From contig OZ005689.1 in the NCBI GenBank assembly GCA_963930775.1, forward strand, positions 31,711,235-31,775,234: a stretch of DNA of 64,000 bases, read 5' to 3'. Below are positions 23,669-35,190 of the stretch, piece after piece; within the stretch, counting starts at the first letter, position 1; every line of letters begins with the position of its first letter. Made by a program: the position numbers and the translations under genes. The notes below the pieces were generated by a model. It was not told the DNA's origin. It saw nothing but the letters and a program-made list of their open reading frames with translations, and made no database searches. This stretch comes from Cliona cf. orientalis (taxonomy: Eukaryota; Porifera; Demospongiae; Clionaida; Clionaidae).

Positions 23669-24679
23669 TCAGAATGTTACAACCATGGTACAAGTATATA
23701 TACCACTGTGATCTATCCATGCTTGGCAGTCTTCCTCAGTTACTGATGTGAAACTGTGTAGTAGAAGAGTTTCCAGGTCAGCAACACCCAGTGCATCTTC
23801 AGTAGACCTCAAAATCGTTTTTACTTTTGAGAATAATTCCTCTATTGGATTGAGGTCAGGTGAGTAGGGTGGGAGAAAGAGTACATGAGCTCCCACATCG
23901 TTAATTGATTTGACTACCTCTGCAACGTGGTGGATAGAACAATTATCCAACACCACTACAGAATGTGGATTGATTCCATTGTAAGGTAGTAGGTGAGGTA
24001 GGAGATGTGTCTGTATGAACCTATAGAACACTTCACCATTTGCTGTTCCATGTATGGTTTTTACATCCACTAACCCAGCAGTTGACATGCATGCAATGGC
24101 TGAAATGCGTTCTCCTCGCACCAATAATGTTTGATTCTTGGCTGGAATACCCCTGATGCTATATCCGTATTTTCTCAACTTATTTCTGGCATCTGAACCA
24201 GTCTCATCAATAAATATAAACATATCGGTTGAGTATACGGATACTTCTGAGGTGAACCTCTCCCTTAGATGTTTATCTTGCTGTGAAGCAACTGTACGAA
24301 GTTTTTTGTGAGTAAAGCCATTAGTATGCAAAAATTTGCATAGGGTTGACAAGCTTACTTCCAGTAGCAGTGATACTTGTAGCTCTTTTTGAATTTCATG
24401 GAGGTATATGCCCGGTTTTTTGACAACAAGATTTAGCACAAACAACTGAGCAATAGGTGTAAGCTTTCCGGCTGCTTTATCCTTAGGGTAAGGGCGTTTA
24501 TGCACACTTCCAGTGTTTTTAAAAAGGGTGACTGTCTTTTGGACTGTTGAGGCATCCACACCAAGGTTTACTGATATTTCCCCATAGGTATAGCCTAACC
24601 CTTCCCTTTGCCAGATCATCCTCCACCTCAAATCCTCGCTGTAGGCACTGGAGCGACTTGGCTCATACGAGGTTTTCAT
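23669..24679 (-). CDS. IS630/Tc1/mariner transposase, intact (DD34E)
   Basis: A single 336-residue frame from ATG at 24679, no stop until 23669. The N-terminal third holds two helix-turn-helix-like regions (YGEISVNLGVDASTVQKTV; a second around residues 85-125). The catalytic DDE triad is FIDETG, VVLDNCSIHH and NPIEELFSKVK. The second Asp and the Glu are separated by 34 residues, as in Tc1-like and some IS630-like animal elements. LPPYSPDLNP is the classic segment just before the Glu. Length is typical for the superfamily. No introns, no frameshift, all catalytic residues present. I could not find inverted repeats at equal distances on both sides, so the surrounding element may have lost its ends. 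Confidence 0.92.
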   Translation of the reverse strand: MKTSYEPSRSSAYSEDLRWRMIWQREGLGYTYGEISVNLGVDASTVQKTVTLFKNTGSVHKRPYPKDKAAGKLTPIAQLFVLNLVVKKPGIYLHEIQKELQVSLLLEVSLSTLCKFLHTNGFTHKKLRTVASQQDKHLRERFTSEVSVYSTDMFIFIDETGSDARNKLRKYGYSIRGIPAKNQTLLVRGERISAIACMSTAGLVDVKTIHGTANGEVFYRFIQTHLLPHLLPYNGINPHSVVVLDNCSIHHVAEVVKSINDVGAHVLFLPPYSPDLNPIEELFSKVKTILRSTEDALGVADLETLLLHSFTSVTEEDCQAWIDHSGIYTCTMVVTF

Positions 24680-25131
24680 GATTGATTTGAAACGAGCTCG
24701 ATTTGAAATTCGCGGTAATATCCTGGGAGTTAATTAGCGCTATAGCGAGGGCAACGCGCACGCGCACTCGAGCGCTCGTATTCATGTCAAGTCATGACGT
24801 CAGTACACGCACGCGACATGACAGGTCACATGAATATCTATTTCCGCTTTGGCCTCGAATTCGCGAAATTGCAAGAACGTGGAAAACCGCTGTACCGATC
24901 CGCAAAAGTTTTATCCCTCGAAAATTACGTTACAGTGTTTCTTCTAGAGGGGGTACCCTGGGATCCCCCCCACCCACATTCTGCGAAATTTTAATTACTA
25001 TTATTTATGTTATTAAAGTTAAGGTGATTGATTCACTTATTTTACTGCTTAAAAATGACTAATACAAGAACCCAGCTCAAAACTGGCTCGTACATGTAGA
25101 TGGTAGTGAATTACCAACACATCCCACTGCT
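24680..25131. other. Gene-free stretch
   Basis: GC-rich and CpG-rich between 24730 and 24830, with several CACGCGCACG-type tracts, then AT-rich. No exon seen. Confidence 0.3.
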
Positions 25132-25905
25132 CCATAAATCTCTATGCAGACGATACCACTATCTACTGCTCTGCCAAGGACCCATCCATCATTATAGACC
25201 TACTTGGCAGTGATCTGGCATGTGTAGCAAAGTGGATAGAGGATAATGGTTTGAAGATAAATGTATCTAAAACACAACTATTGGTTTTGAGTCCACCAAG
25301 GAGACAGGAGCACGCCAAAACCATCAAACTTTGTCTAAAAGGGGAAGAGATTGTCCAGCAAGAAAAGGTGAAGTATCTTGGAGTCATTGTAGACAACAAG
25401 CTCAACTGGATACCCAACATCCAAAGTCTGCGCTGGAAGTGTCCAGCTGGACTAGCATTTCATCACCGCTATGGAACCCATCTTCCAGTAAACTCTCGGA
25501 AACTACTCCACCAGAGTTTCCCCTCAGTGACCAGGTAGAACGAATCCAAAACTATGCTATGAGAATTATTCTAAGCAAACCACCATGTACAAGCAGTGAA
25601 CCACTCAGAAAGCAACTTGGCCTAACCACACTGAAGATTAGAAGGCAGAATGCTACCCTACTCCAAGTTCATAGATGTCTCCACAGATGTGCCCCACTCT
25701 ACTTAAACAAATTCAAGTTTTGGTTATAACAGTACAAGGGGAGCAAACAAACTTCACCTAAAAAGACCAAACTCAAACTACTATAGAAACTCATTTGAAT
25801 TTCAAGGTGCCCTTATGTTTAACACCCTTCCTGACGAAATAAGATCACTTAAAACAAAGGCCGCTTTCAGAAGAGCACTGATCAGGCACTCCCAAACTCT
25901 TTATT
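25132..25905 (+). pseudogene. LINE (non-LTR) reverse transcriptase, 3' fragment
   Basis: Begins YADDTTIY (catalytic Y-A-D-D box), then WIEDNGLKINVSKTQLLVLS and VKYLGVIVDNKLNW. A change of frame follows, then VERIQNYAMRIILSKPP and LGLTTLKIRRQNATLLQVHR and a degraded tail ending near 25905. The block order (YADD, KT-x-hLhh, YLGVxhDxxLxW) is that of CR1/Jockey-type LINEs. The 5' part of the RT and the endonuclease are absent, as expected from 5' truncation. Confidence 0.85.
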
Positions 25906-27530
25906 AACTATTATGTACTAAGTAAGTCAATATTACTGTTAATTTTGTGTTGTGTAATTAGCTGTAGCTATACTTAGGCTGAGGACCTGCATGAAAACCT
26001 ACTTTGTGTAGATGCAGCATACCTATCAAAAACTAGAGCTCTCTTGAGCACAAAACCCTCGGCGCGTTGCATGACATTAGCTAGCTAGGGCTGGGGATCC
26101 GGACAAGGCTAATGTTATGCAGCATTGTTCAAGATTCAATAGTTCTCAGCAATTAATGACAATCCTGGTATATTGTATCGAGCACCACATGTACACGTAC
26201 TGTGGTGCCGGCTATTGCATGTCCAAAAATATTATTATCATTGCAAGTTGCTCATATTATATTATGGGTCCAAGCGCTGCATGCATGCATGCGTACATGT
26301 ACAAACTTAGCTAGCCAGACTATCATACAAATGTCAGTGTGGTTGCAAGCTATCCAGCCTTAATAGTCTGGGTGAAGGGGCTGGCAACTAGACTACATTA
26401 ATTTTATACTAGTCCAGCCTATGCATGTTAGCAGCAGTGAGTGTAACATCCACGGCCACAAGAATGCACACAATTACGTAATATGCATGCACGTGTGCGT
26501 ATATGCCTGATCAGCAGTTTTGTTACACACAAAGAAAGTACAAGCCAAGAAGCGTTGTTGATAGTCTACCGTGATCAGTGATGACTCAGTCAAGTTATAA
26601 GAGCTATCGTTACTCCTACATACTAGTCTTCTTGAAAAGAAGCCATTACTGCCTCCTTTATCCATTGTGAGCTGGTCAAGAAGCTAAGAAGGCCGTGGTT
26701 GTCAGCAAATGTCGCCAGAACTTCTGAACAAAGTATTTTCAACGAAATCCACACAATGCAGACGTTGAAATCAGCATAGAAAGCCTAATGATACCTGATT
26801 TTCAACGTACAAATGAGGTATGTAGCAGCTAGCTGGATTACAGACAGACAGACAGACAGACAGACACACAGAACGACTACCGTAACCCTACGGCGCATGC
26901 GCCGAGGGTTAATAAAATTTACTACTACTACTACCTACTCTACTACTACTACTTACCTGTGATGTTTTTGTAATTATTGTATTTCATCATAACAACTCAT
27001 GGTCACCAGACCCTCTTTATCTTGAGATTGAAGGGTGTGGCTAGCGAGACTAATGGCAACCTTTAAATTTACCACATTGGTGAAAGTTTGTTCCTCCGAA
27101 TACTTCTGCAATATAAAAGGTAGCTGGAATTGGTGAAGATTTTGTCTAGCTAAGGTTTTCATAGACTAGACTATTGTTACTGCACTAACTACAATTATGT
27201 AGGTGGTGTGTACTGATGATTATCGAGGATGGATGCAATCGATGTATGTCCTTTTTGGTACTAAGTGGTCAAAGCTCTTCTGTGGTCCACTTTGGAGTGT
27301 TGAATCTACAGAACAGGGTTCTAGTTCTAGTTCTGCATCCATCTCTCTGGATCCATTAACAGTATGTGCACACTCAGTTAACATTGCTGGGGCCTAAGTA
27401 TTCAAATCTGTGTTGATAGCTTGTGAAGGTGTGGGTTGAACTATGGACTTGATTAGTAGTATTAGATATTTGGATTTTTAGGACTGTGTTGGTTTTTATT
27501 CCTTTTATGGGAGTAGGTAGCTAGGAATTT
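25906..27530. other. Mostly gene-free, one exon-like segment on minus strand
   Basis: An open segment at 26474-26665 (minus) begins MDKGGSNGFFSRR and is related to 46990-47130 on the plus strand; both contain AGTAATGGCTTCTTTTCAA. The function is unknown. The rest is AT-rich with TAGCTAGC and GCATGC motifs. Confidence 0.35.
26841..26913. repeat. Microsatellite plus short palindrome composite
   Basis: A (CAGA)n run at 26841-26871 is followed, after about 12 bp, by the palindrome AACCCTACGGCGCATGCGCC...GAGGGTTA. The same arrangement, tetranucleotide run then AACCCT...AGGGTT, recurs at 62560-62632. Confidence 0.6.
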
Positions 27531-27711
27531 GTGACCGGATTTGGGAAAACCCTCCGTATGGGATTTTTTCAGAAAATTGAGTTTGATGCATGGTTGATAA
27601 GCTCTACCATAGAGCTAACCCGCGTTCAAGTCTTAGGCCGATTGCGCGCTTCGTTGTTGAGATACAGCACTTTGTTTGCGATCGCGCCACACCCCCAATA
27701 ATCGAGAAATT
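27531..27711 (+). repeat. MITE family A, left half (split by the Ngaro-like element)
   Basis: Begins GTGACCGGATTTGGGAAAAC and stops at ATAATCGAGAAATTA. In intact copies the next bases are CGGTCTAAAGGCG, and exactly these reappear at 40270. The two halves sum to 661 bp, matching the complete copies (600-667 bp). Confidence 0.9.
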
Positions 27712-28074
27712 AATGAGGTTTTAATGGTCACATTTAAAGCAGGTTAATTGCGCAGGAAGTCCCCGCCCTGCGCGCGCTGGCGCACTGCACATGTGCGTGC
27801 AGGATCCAGACAATACACAAGGCGCCACGCGCACGCATGTAATTAAGGGTCGCCAAAACATACACGATGCATTAGTAAACAAGATACTATTCATCACTAA
27901 TAATGATAATAGTACAAGCATAGGCGCCCCTCTCACAGGCCGAAACTGGTCGGCAGGGCTGGAAGGAGCTCAGTGTATTCAAACGGTTGCAAGCAGATCC
28001 AGAACGTGCATTTAGGTGGAGTAACAGCTCAGCGTATGAGCAGGAGGGTCAACTACGGAGCCACTAACTTGTCA
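27712..28074 (+). repeat. Split direct repeat A1
   Basis: 363 bp beginning AATGAGGTTTTAATGGTCAC and ending AGCCACTAACTTGTCA. Nearly identical to 39483-39843, with a handful of substitutions and indels in the CGCGCGC-rich part. Confidence 0.92.
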
Positions 28075-28084
28075 CTAAGAAAAG

Positions 28085-29487
28085 ATGTCGTCGCGACGTC
28101 ATCGGGCCCGCACTACGGACACTAGTGCTGAGCAAAGCTCCTTGCCGCCCACCGACCCTTCTCCCCCACCTCCTCCTGAGGATCCAGAGGGAGTTGACGG
28201 AGATGACCATCGCAACGATGGTCCTCCTAGGCGAGATGATGGTCCGTCAGACGCAGCTCGAGGGGTAGCGGAAATAAACCAGGAAGCCGTTACTACAGCT
28301 GTGTTGGAGGCACTGGCTAACCCGGAGGTCATTCGTAGGCTTCTCACGGTAGTCTCGCCGGAAGGATCAGCAGGGTCGGCGTCGTCCAGGACCGCTTCTA
28401 GTTCCAGCGGTAAGTTATCTATCACGCCAGTAATGGTCTGTAGCCTCGGCGCGAGCCGTTGAGTTATGTTATGTATTCGGTTTATATATCCTGGCTGCAG
28501 GAACATCCCCGCTTGGGGACATGCCGAACCCCTCAGAGTTGGCCTCTCTGCAGCTTCCACTCGCCCCGAGAGGGGAGGATCCCCTTTACTACTATCGCCA
28601 GCTCAACGTCGTCAGCTAGCAGGAGCGATCCTTGCAAGGTTGTCTCATCTGGAGCTACGCAGTCCACCCTCGCCGGTACCCAATCGGGAGTCTCTTCTAA
28701 CTCCACTCAGACTCAGTCGACAGAGTTTTCTCTCGGACACGGCTTCCCACTGATCCCGCAGAAGCTGGTCGCTAAGATTCTGAAGTGGGAATTCATTAGC
28801 ATGGCCGAGCTACTCCCCGACAATCTCGAACTGGCCCGCCGCTCGGGGGAGGTGCAAAAGGCGTGCTCATCCAAAGCTCCCAAGAAGAGAGAGCTAACCG
28901 AGGACTGGAAAGGTCTGGTAGCATGGTCCGTCTCTTTCTCCACATTCACGGCCATAATCTCGAGGGAACATCCTGAGAAGTTCCAGGAGCTGCTAGCTTA
29001 TCACGCTACCATCCTCATCGAAGCTCTCCGCTTTGGCTGCAAAGGTTGGCTCAGTTACGACAAGCTATTCCGTGAGCACGTCGAGAAGGACCCAAGCACC
29101 AGCTGGTCTATGCTACATCCAATGTTCTATAGCTTGTCGTTTCTGAGCCAGCGGGTGGAGGCTCTCACGTGCCCGAGGTGCATGGCTCCGGATCATGGAA
29201 AGTCGGAATGTGCCCTGTCCACGTTGGAGCCAGCTGCAGCTCAGGAGCCGCCACCTCGGATCTGGCAGTCAGATGCAAACACCGGGAGGCAATCGGGGCC
29301 GCCCTGGAAGCAGTTTCGGCGTGAGGGCACGCGAACTTCGCAGGCCTCGAAGATCTGTTTCTCGTATAATGAGGGGCAGTGCTTCCGCCACCCAAAGCCG
29401 TGCGATCGGGAGCATAAGTGTATCCATTGCGGACAGGATCATCGCATGGTGGACTGTAAGGCCTCATTCGTCCCAACTACCTCTTAA
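28085..29487 (+). pseudogene. Ngaro-like gag protein with zinc knuckles
   Basis: Exon 1 starts at ATG 28085 (Arg/Ser/Pro-rich). GTAAGT at 28410 to CTGGCTGCAG at 28500 looks like a 91-bp intron. The main frame afterwards carries LIPQKLVAKILKWEFISMAE, a WKGLVAWSVSFSTFTAII block, WLSYDKLFREH, then CPRCMAPDHGKSEC and CIHCGQDHRMVDC zinc knuckles. The spliced frame and the main frame are offset, so a frameshift lies in 28503-28700. It is homologous to the gag of the element at 13.4 kb. Expected role: packaging of the element RNA. Confidence 0.8.
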
Positions 29488-29649
29488 CCCCTGGGGTTAA
29501 TATAGCTGGAGAGCTATTCTCATGAACTATTATAAGCAGCTACATTCATCATAGCAATGATATCTGATTGTTTATGTAGCTGAACTCGTATAAAATATTA
29601 TTGCTTTATTATGTTCTCGCTGCACGCATGCGTGCATACTTATAATGAT

Positions 29650-32072
29650 TGAATACAGCAGTTTATGAGTATTAAGCTACTCTCGCGGTATACTTGTGCA
29701 TGCACCGTTACAGCTGGGGATGTCTCAGATGGTCTCTACCGTTATACTGAAGACTTGCTAGCCTTGAAAGCAGCTGCACATTACGAAGTATCACTACCTA
29801 GCAATTGCTGTCATATAACCTCCCCTCTGGAAGCCAGCATCTGGGAACGTCTCCTAGCTACGCACCCAGATAGGCAATATGCCAACTTCATCGTCAATGG
29901 CATCCAGAGGGGCTTCCGCATCGGTTGCAGTGCAAATAGGTCTGACCTCCGTTCAGCCACACGGAATATGTTAGCAGCCTATAACAATTCCAGTGTTGTT
30001 AATAAGTATTTGAAGGAAGAGTTGGAGTACAGTCGCCTTGTGAAAGTTCAGCCACCGTTGGCAAGTCTCGTCCACGTTTCTAAGCTGGGGGTTATTCCTA
30101 AAAAGCACCAGCCAGGAAAATGGCGGTTATTAGTGGATCTGTTGTCACCCAAAGGAGCAAGTATCAATGATTTTATCAGCACTGAGTTTTGCTCTCTTTC
30201 GTACAAATAGGTGGATGATGCAGCAGCCTATGTCTTTGAAGCAGGGCGGGGCACACTGCTAGCAAAGCTCGATATAAAGTAGGCATACTGCAATGTGCCC
30301 GTGCATCCCAGTGATCGTCACCTACTGGGGATTCAGTGGCAGGGGGAAACATTTGTGGACACCTGTCTACCATTTGGTTTTCGATCAGCCCCGAAGCTGT
30401 TTAACGCAGTGGCTGATGCCCTGGAGTGGGTAATGGTCAATGAAGGCGGCGCTCAGGTTGAGTTTGTCATCCACTACTTGGACAACTTCTTGTTCGGTGG
30501 ACGTCCTGGCTCAGAATCTTGCAGCAGGGCCTTGGACCATGGTCTACGTCTATGTCGGACAGTCGGCTTCCCGGTCATGCAAGAAAAAGTTCTCGGGCCG
30601 GCTACGGTGCTAGATTTCCTGGGTTTCATTATGGATACAGTATCTATGGAAATCAGATTACCTGCCGAGAAACTGTCTTGCATTAGGCAGACGATTCTTT
30701 CCTGGAGAACGAAGAAGAGTTGTACAAAGCGTCATCTTCTCTCACTTATTGGCAATTTGCAGCATGTTAGCTTGGTGGTAAAACCAGGGCGTACCTTCCT
30801 GCGCCATATGATTGATCTCTCGAAACGACAAGTCCATATGGATGGTCACTTACGGCTTAATGCGGAATTCCGAGCAGATATTCAATGGTGGGCAACATTT
30901 GTGACCGTCTACGGGAAAACCCGGCATATGGGATCCGCGTGCTATTCGCGCAATGCGCGTTTTTAGTAGCTCAGGTAGAAATTTGTCAAAGTCCAGATTT
31001 TGTCATATAACATGTCGAACAACTCTTCTTCTAACTGTTGCTGTCGTCTACGGAGGCCAGTCGATCTATACAAAGGCGAAATAAGCCTTCATCTTGGCCC
31101 ACCTAGTCGGCCCAGCTGCCGTACCCGGAGTCCGTTGCTATGGGCGGTAATTAGAATTCTCTACCTAGATACAGCTAGATTCATCGAACTACTGTACGTT
31201 CGCTCACCTTTTTAGCTTCTTGGGCATCTAAGAATAATCGGCTGTCGTTGTCAACAACGAAATTCAACTCTTGCTCCATCTTCACGTTCATTTCGAACGG
31301 CTCCGCCCAGGTCCATTTAATTGATTTCCGGGTCACGCGTAGTATGCGGAAATGCCATACGCATGCATAGCAACGCCTTTGGACCGTAATTTCTCGATTA
31401 TTGAGGGTGTGGCGCGATCGCAAACAAAGCGCTGTATCTCCACAACGAAGCGCATGATCGGTCTAGAACTTGAACGCGAGGTAGCTCTATGGTAGAGCTT
31501 ATCATAGATGCATCAAACTCAACTTCCACAAAAATCCCATATGGCAGGTTTTCCCATAGACGGTCACATTTCTTGACGCATGGAACGGTGTATCTGTGAT
31601 TTCAACTCTCTGCAGACGCCCCATTGATGCCAGACTGGTCTCTGACGCCTCTGGTTCCTGGGGATGTGGAGCCTATCTTGGTAATAAGTGGTTTGCCCTT
31701 CCTTGGTCCTCTTGCCCATCTTGGGCAGAGGTGCACATTAGTGTGCAAGAGCTACTGCCAATTGTCGTCTCGTGCGCCATATGGGGGAGCGACATGACCG
31801 GCCGTCATATCTGATGTTTGTGCGACAATGCAGCGGTGGTTGTTATGATAAACAAGCACACAAGCAAGCATCCGACTGCAATGCACCTGCTCAGATATCT
31901 CTTCTTCATATGCGCACGATCTAACATCACCTTATCTGCGGAGCACATAGCAGGTGTCACGAACGAAGCAGCTGATGCCCTATCCAGGAACAATTTGTCG
32001 GCTTTCTTCCAAAAAGTTCCTGCTGCCCATGAAGCCCCCTCAGTAATACCGCTGGCTCAACGTCCTAACTGA
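29650..32072 (+). pseudogene. Ngaro-like reverse transcriptase and RNase H, broken
   Basis: An acceptor-like GAATACAG precedes the frame. RT blocks: VSKLGVIPKKHQPGKWRLLV, LLAKLDIK, NVPVHPSDRHLLG, LPFGFRSAPKLFNA, and the catalytic box reading HYLDNFL. That last motif has Asn where the second catalytic Asp is expected. In-frame TAG codons at about 30208 and 30280 interrupt it. At 30901 a family-A MITE enters at WWATF. After the MITE, RNase H resumes with SDASGSWGCGAY, QELLP, CDNAAVV and EAADALSRN. A TGA at about 31813 is a further lesion. Confidence 0.85.
30901..31567 (-). repeat. MITE family A inserted in the RT-RNase H gene
   Basis: Ends GTGACCGTCTACGGGAAAAC and, at the right, GTTTTCCCATAGACGGTCAC. 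Both flanks are ATTT (30897-30900 and 31568-31571), a 4-bp duplication. Removing the MITE and one ATTT restores continuous coding from WWATF into the segment preceding RNase H. The core runs opposite to the copy split by the host element. Length 667 bp. Confidence 0.92.
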
Positions 32073-32195
32073 TTGTCAGCGGAGTGGTCCAGTGCTTTCT
32101 GGGCCTGCATTTAGATTTTGGATACGTAACTAATGTCAGGCACTAGCATCATGAATGTTCCTGTATCGGTCTATGTTGTATAACTTAATAATGTT
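32073..32195. other. RNase H to recombinase junction
   Basis: Short non-coding stretch ending in TATGTTTTTAG just before the recombinase frame, which looks like a 3' splice site. Confidence 0.4.
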
Positions 32196-33118
32196 ATGTT
32201 TTTAGCCATTGCCAATCATTGTGCTCAATTTGCATTACCAGCAAACGTCTCTGCAGAGTGGGAGCAATACCAAGCAAGTGCAGAGGAATACTTTACAAAG
32301 GGGTTAGCGAAGTCCACACTGAAATCATATCAGTCTGGCATCAGGAGGTACACAGGATTCTGTATGAGGCTCAATCGCCCAGTTCTCCCGATATCAGAGG
32401 ACACCCTGGCTGCGTTCTTAGCCTCTCTGGCCAAAGAGGGCGTGTCCTACGCTTCACTGAAAGTTTACCTAGCTGCAATACGGCATTACCAGATCAAGAA
32501 TGGTCAGGGGGACCCTGGTATCTCACGGATGGTGCGCTTAGACTACATCATGAAGGGGATAAGGAGAGATGGTGCCCTCAAGTCTAATCCCAGGAAGGAA
32601 CGCCAGCCGATTACTCCGGCACTCCTCAGTCGGCTGTTCTCAGTGTGGGAGAGGCGAGCAAACATAGGAAACTCCAAAATGCTATGGGCTGCTTCATGCC
32701 TGGCATTTTTTTGCCTTTCTGCGAGTTGGGGAGTTCACAACCCCGGGGGTCACTCAGTTCGAGGAGAAGATCCACCTTTCTGTATCTGATATCTCGGTGG
32801 ATCGTCTTGATACCCCGACAATGGTGTTCATTACTCTGAAGCAGTCAAAGACGGATCAGTTGAGGAAAGGCATCACAATTGTTCTGGGTCGGACAAATAA
32901 GACTCCATTATGCCCAGTATCCGCACTACTGAGCTACTTGGTGGTGAGGGGTATGGTCCCAGGTCCCCTCTTTGTGTGGAGCGATGGTCAGTTCCTGACG
33001 AGAGCTCACTTTGTGAGGGAAGTCAAGCAAGCGTTGGAGCTCGCGGGAGCAGATGCATCCGACTTCAATGGACACAGCTTCCGGATTGGAGCAGCGTCCA
33101 CAGCAGCAGCTAATGGTA
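32196..33118 (+). pseudogene. Ngaro-like tyrosine recombinase, N-terminal and most of catalytic part
   Basis: KSTLKSYQSGIRRYTGFCMR (core-binding region), then the catalytic domain: Arg in FLRVGEFTTPG, Lys in LKQSKTDQ, and HxxR in GHSFRIGAAS. A frame change in a T-run near 32709 precedes the Arg box. The frame ends at AANG, exactly where the 5.9-kb transposon entered, between the HxxR box and the catalytic Tyr. The Tyr-bearing end is at 39020-39141. Confidence 0.88.
33110..33118. repeat. Target-site duplication, left copy (CTAATGGTA)
   Basis: CTAATGGTA abuts the left terminus of the 5.9-kb element. It is identical to 39020-39028. Confidence 0.92.
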
Positions 33119-33200
33119 TAGCCTCGTGCCCAGGCTCTCGGGAGGGGGGAGGGGGAAAGAGAGCCTGGTACAGACCGTTCGCGCATGCGCTTAATTTACC
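33119..33200 (+). repeat. Left terminal inverted repeat
   Basis: Starts TAGCCTCGTGCCCAGG, contains a G-rich GGGAGGGGGGAGGGGG tract, and ends around CGCATGCGCTTAATTTA. It is complementary to 38940-39019. Confidence 0.93.
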
Positions 33201-33380
33201 AACATTCCGGTAAATTTGTATATCACTGGAGATACTTTCCGTATATGTAAGTCCTGTGACGTCATCCTTATCGCAGGATATATTGCGCATTGCACCACAA
33301 ATCGAACGCGCGTAAGGCTGATCGCGCATATTAGTTCGCATGTGAGATCGTGCGAGTGTCAACAAGGCAAGTTCCTGGTC

Positions 33381-35150
33381 ATGGCTACCGATCGAGGACT
33401 GATCCCTGGAAATGCTACAGCTGACAAAATCGATTTTGAAGAGGCCCTGTCTTTTGCCCTATGTCAGTTAGAGAACAAAGACTTCACTCTTAAAGCCCAG
33501 CAAAAAGAGGCTGTGAAGCACGTGTGGGATGGCAAGGACGTGTTCGTGCTCCTACCAACTGGCTTTGGCAAATCTATTATCTATGAAGTGTTACCTTTCT
33601 TGTTTGATCACAAGCTGGGAAGAGTGCACGGGCAAACTAAAAGCTTAGTGATAATCGCGTCACCACTTGTATCCTTGATGGCAGATCAAGTCTCAAGTCT
33701 TCGTCACAGAGGAGTGGAGGCAGCAATTATGTCCTCAAAGTGTGCCAGTGCGATGAATTTTCTTGCCACCGAGAGAGATTTCTACACATGCAGCTTTCTA
33801 TTTGGATCTCCAGAGGCACTTATCAGTTCGAAGTGGAGAGAACACATTGATACACCAACAGTAGCTGACAGAATTGTAGCTGTAGTCATTGATGAAGCCC
33901 ACTGTGTGTCCAAAATTAATGGTAAGAACTATAAAAATTCTGTTTCAATATTATGATACACTACTGTACACAAGGTGAAATTTTTTATGGGTGTGTGTGT
34001 GTGCGTCTTTGCGTGTGCCAGTGCTTGTATATGAGAGCTCGTATCTCTTCCCAGGATTTCTATGTTACAGGCGGGTAAGACGCTACCTGTGAATTTGTAT
34101 ACCCTGTAGATGGAGGCGCTAGGGTCGATTCCCAGCGGCTGTCCTGGTTACTTTCTCTTTCTGCTAGCTTACTACTGTATATGGGGTGAAAGATCTGTGG
34201 TGCTCTAGTACAGCTCGGCTGCTATCAACACAATATGAATACTAAGACCCTATACATGTTAGGCTAAGTCTGAACTATAATAATTATCGTAATTACATTT
34301 CCCTGCTCTTCATTTTTTTAATAGGAGCAAAGAATTTCATTCAGAATATGGCCGACTACATGAGCTAAGGGCACTGGTTCCTCATGGCACACCTTACGTG
34401 GCATGCACTGCTACTGCTACACGTTCTATCAAGGAAGAGGTAATTTCCAATCTGGAAATGCATGCTTGTGCAACAGTAATGACATCACCTGATCGAGCAA
34501 ATATCTACTATGAGGTACTTTCACGAACTGAAATCAGTAAGGATTTGCAGTTCTTGATTGAACAACTGAATAAAAGGAGAAACAAAGCCCCACGAGCAAT
34601 TGTGTACTGTCGCACCCTAAATAATTGTGCTGATTTGTATGCCTACTTCCATTCTGAGCTTGGCGATAAATCGTACTTAGCCCAAAAGATTAGTGATAAT
34701 CGGATATTTGGGATGTTCCATTCCTGTACACCACAGCATAACAAAGACGTTATTTTAAAAAGTCTAACTCAAAGTGATGGCCTTGTTCGTGTTGTTTTTA
34801 CTACCGTGGCTTTAGGCATGGGGGTCAATATTAAAGAAGTTAACTTAGTAGTTCACTATGGTGCTCCGCATAGCATCGATGATTACTTCCAGCAAAGTGG
34901 AAGAAGTGGTCGTAGTGGTGATAATGCACGTTCTGTTGTTTTCTGGAAGCCTTCAGATTGTCCAGTTAAGAAAGAGCCCAAGTGCCTTCATGATAGAGAA
35001 GTTATTGATGTTCGGAAATACTTGGAGAATACCACAGTCTGCCGTCGAAAGTGGTTGCTTGACTTTTTTGCTCCTGGTTGTGCTACACCAGGTGATGACA
35101 AACTGTTATGTTGTGATATATGTGCAAATTCAATTAATATTGATACATGA
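33381..35150 (+). pseudogene. RecQ-family DNA helicase carried by the transposon
   Basis: A superfamily 2 ATP-dependent helicase. Exon 1 (33381-33921) starts at MATDRG and holds LKAQQKEAVKHV (motif 0), LLPTGFGKS (Walker A), ASPLVSLMADQV (Ia) and VIDEAHCVS (DEAH box). An intron of about 400 bp (GTAAGA at 33922 to TTTAATAG at 34324) separates exon 2. Exon 2 has one extra base near 34338-34345 between AKNF and HSEYGRLHELR. It then has ACTATATRSIK (III), AIVYCRTLNNC (IV), VVFTTVALGMGVN (V), QQSGRSGRSG (VI) and a Cys-rich RecQ zinc region CRRKWLLDFF...CCDIC. There is no HRDC or obvious nuclease fusion. Apart from the single-base shift, every motif is intact, so decay is recent. Probable role: remodelling or unwinding element DNA during transposition, by inference. 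Confidence 0.88.
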
Positions 35151-35190
35151 ATGTAATAATAATAGTAGTGTTATGTAAGCATAAATTTCC

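Noticed and set aside
28099..28560. Minus-strand open frame of 153 residues over the Ngaro-like gag
   Set aside because: Shadow of a GC-rich plus-strand coding exon; composition reflects codon complement.
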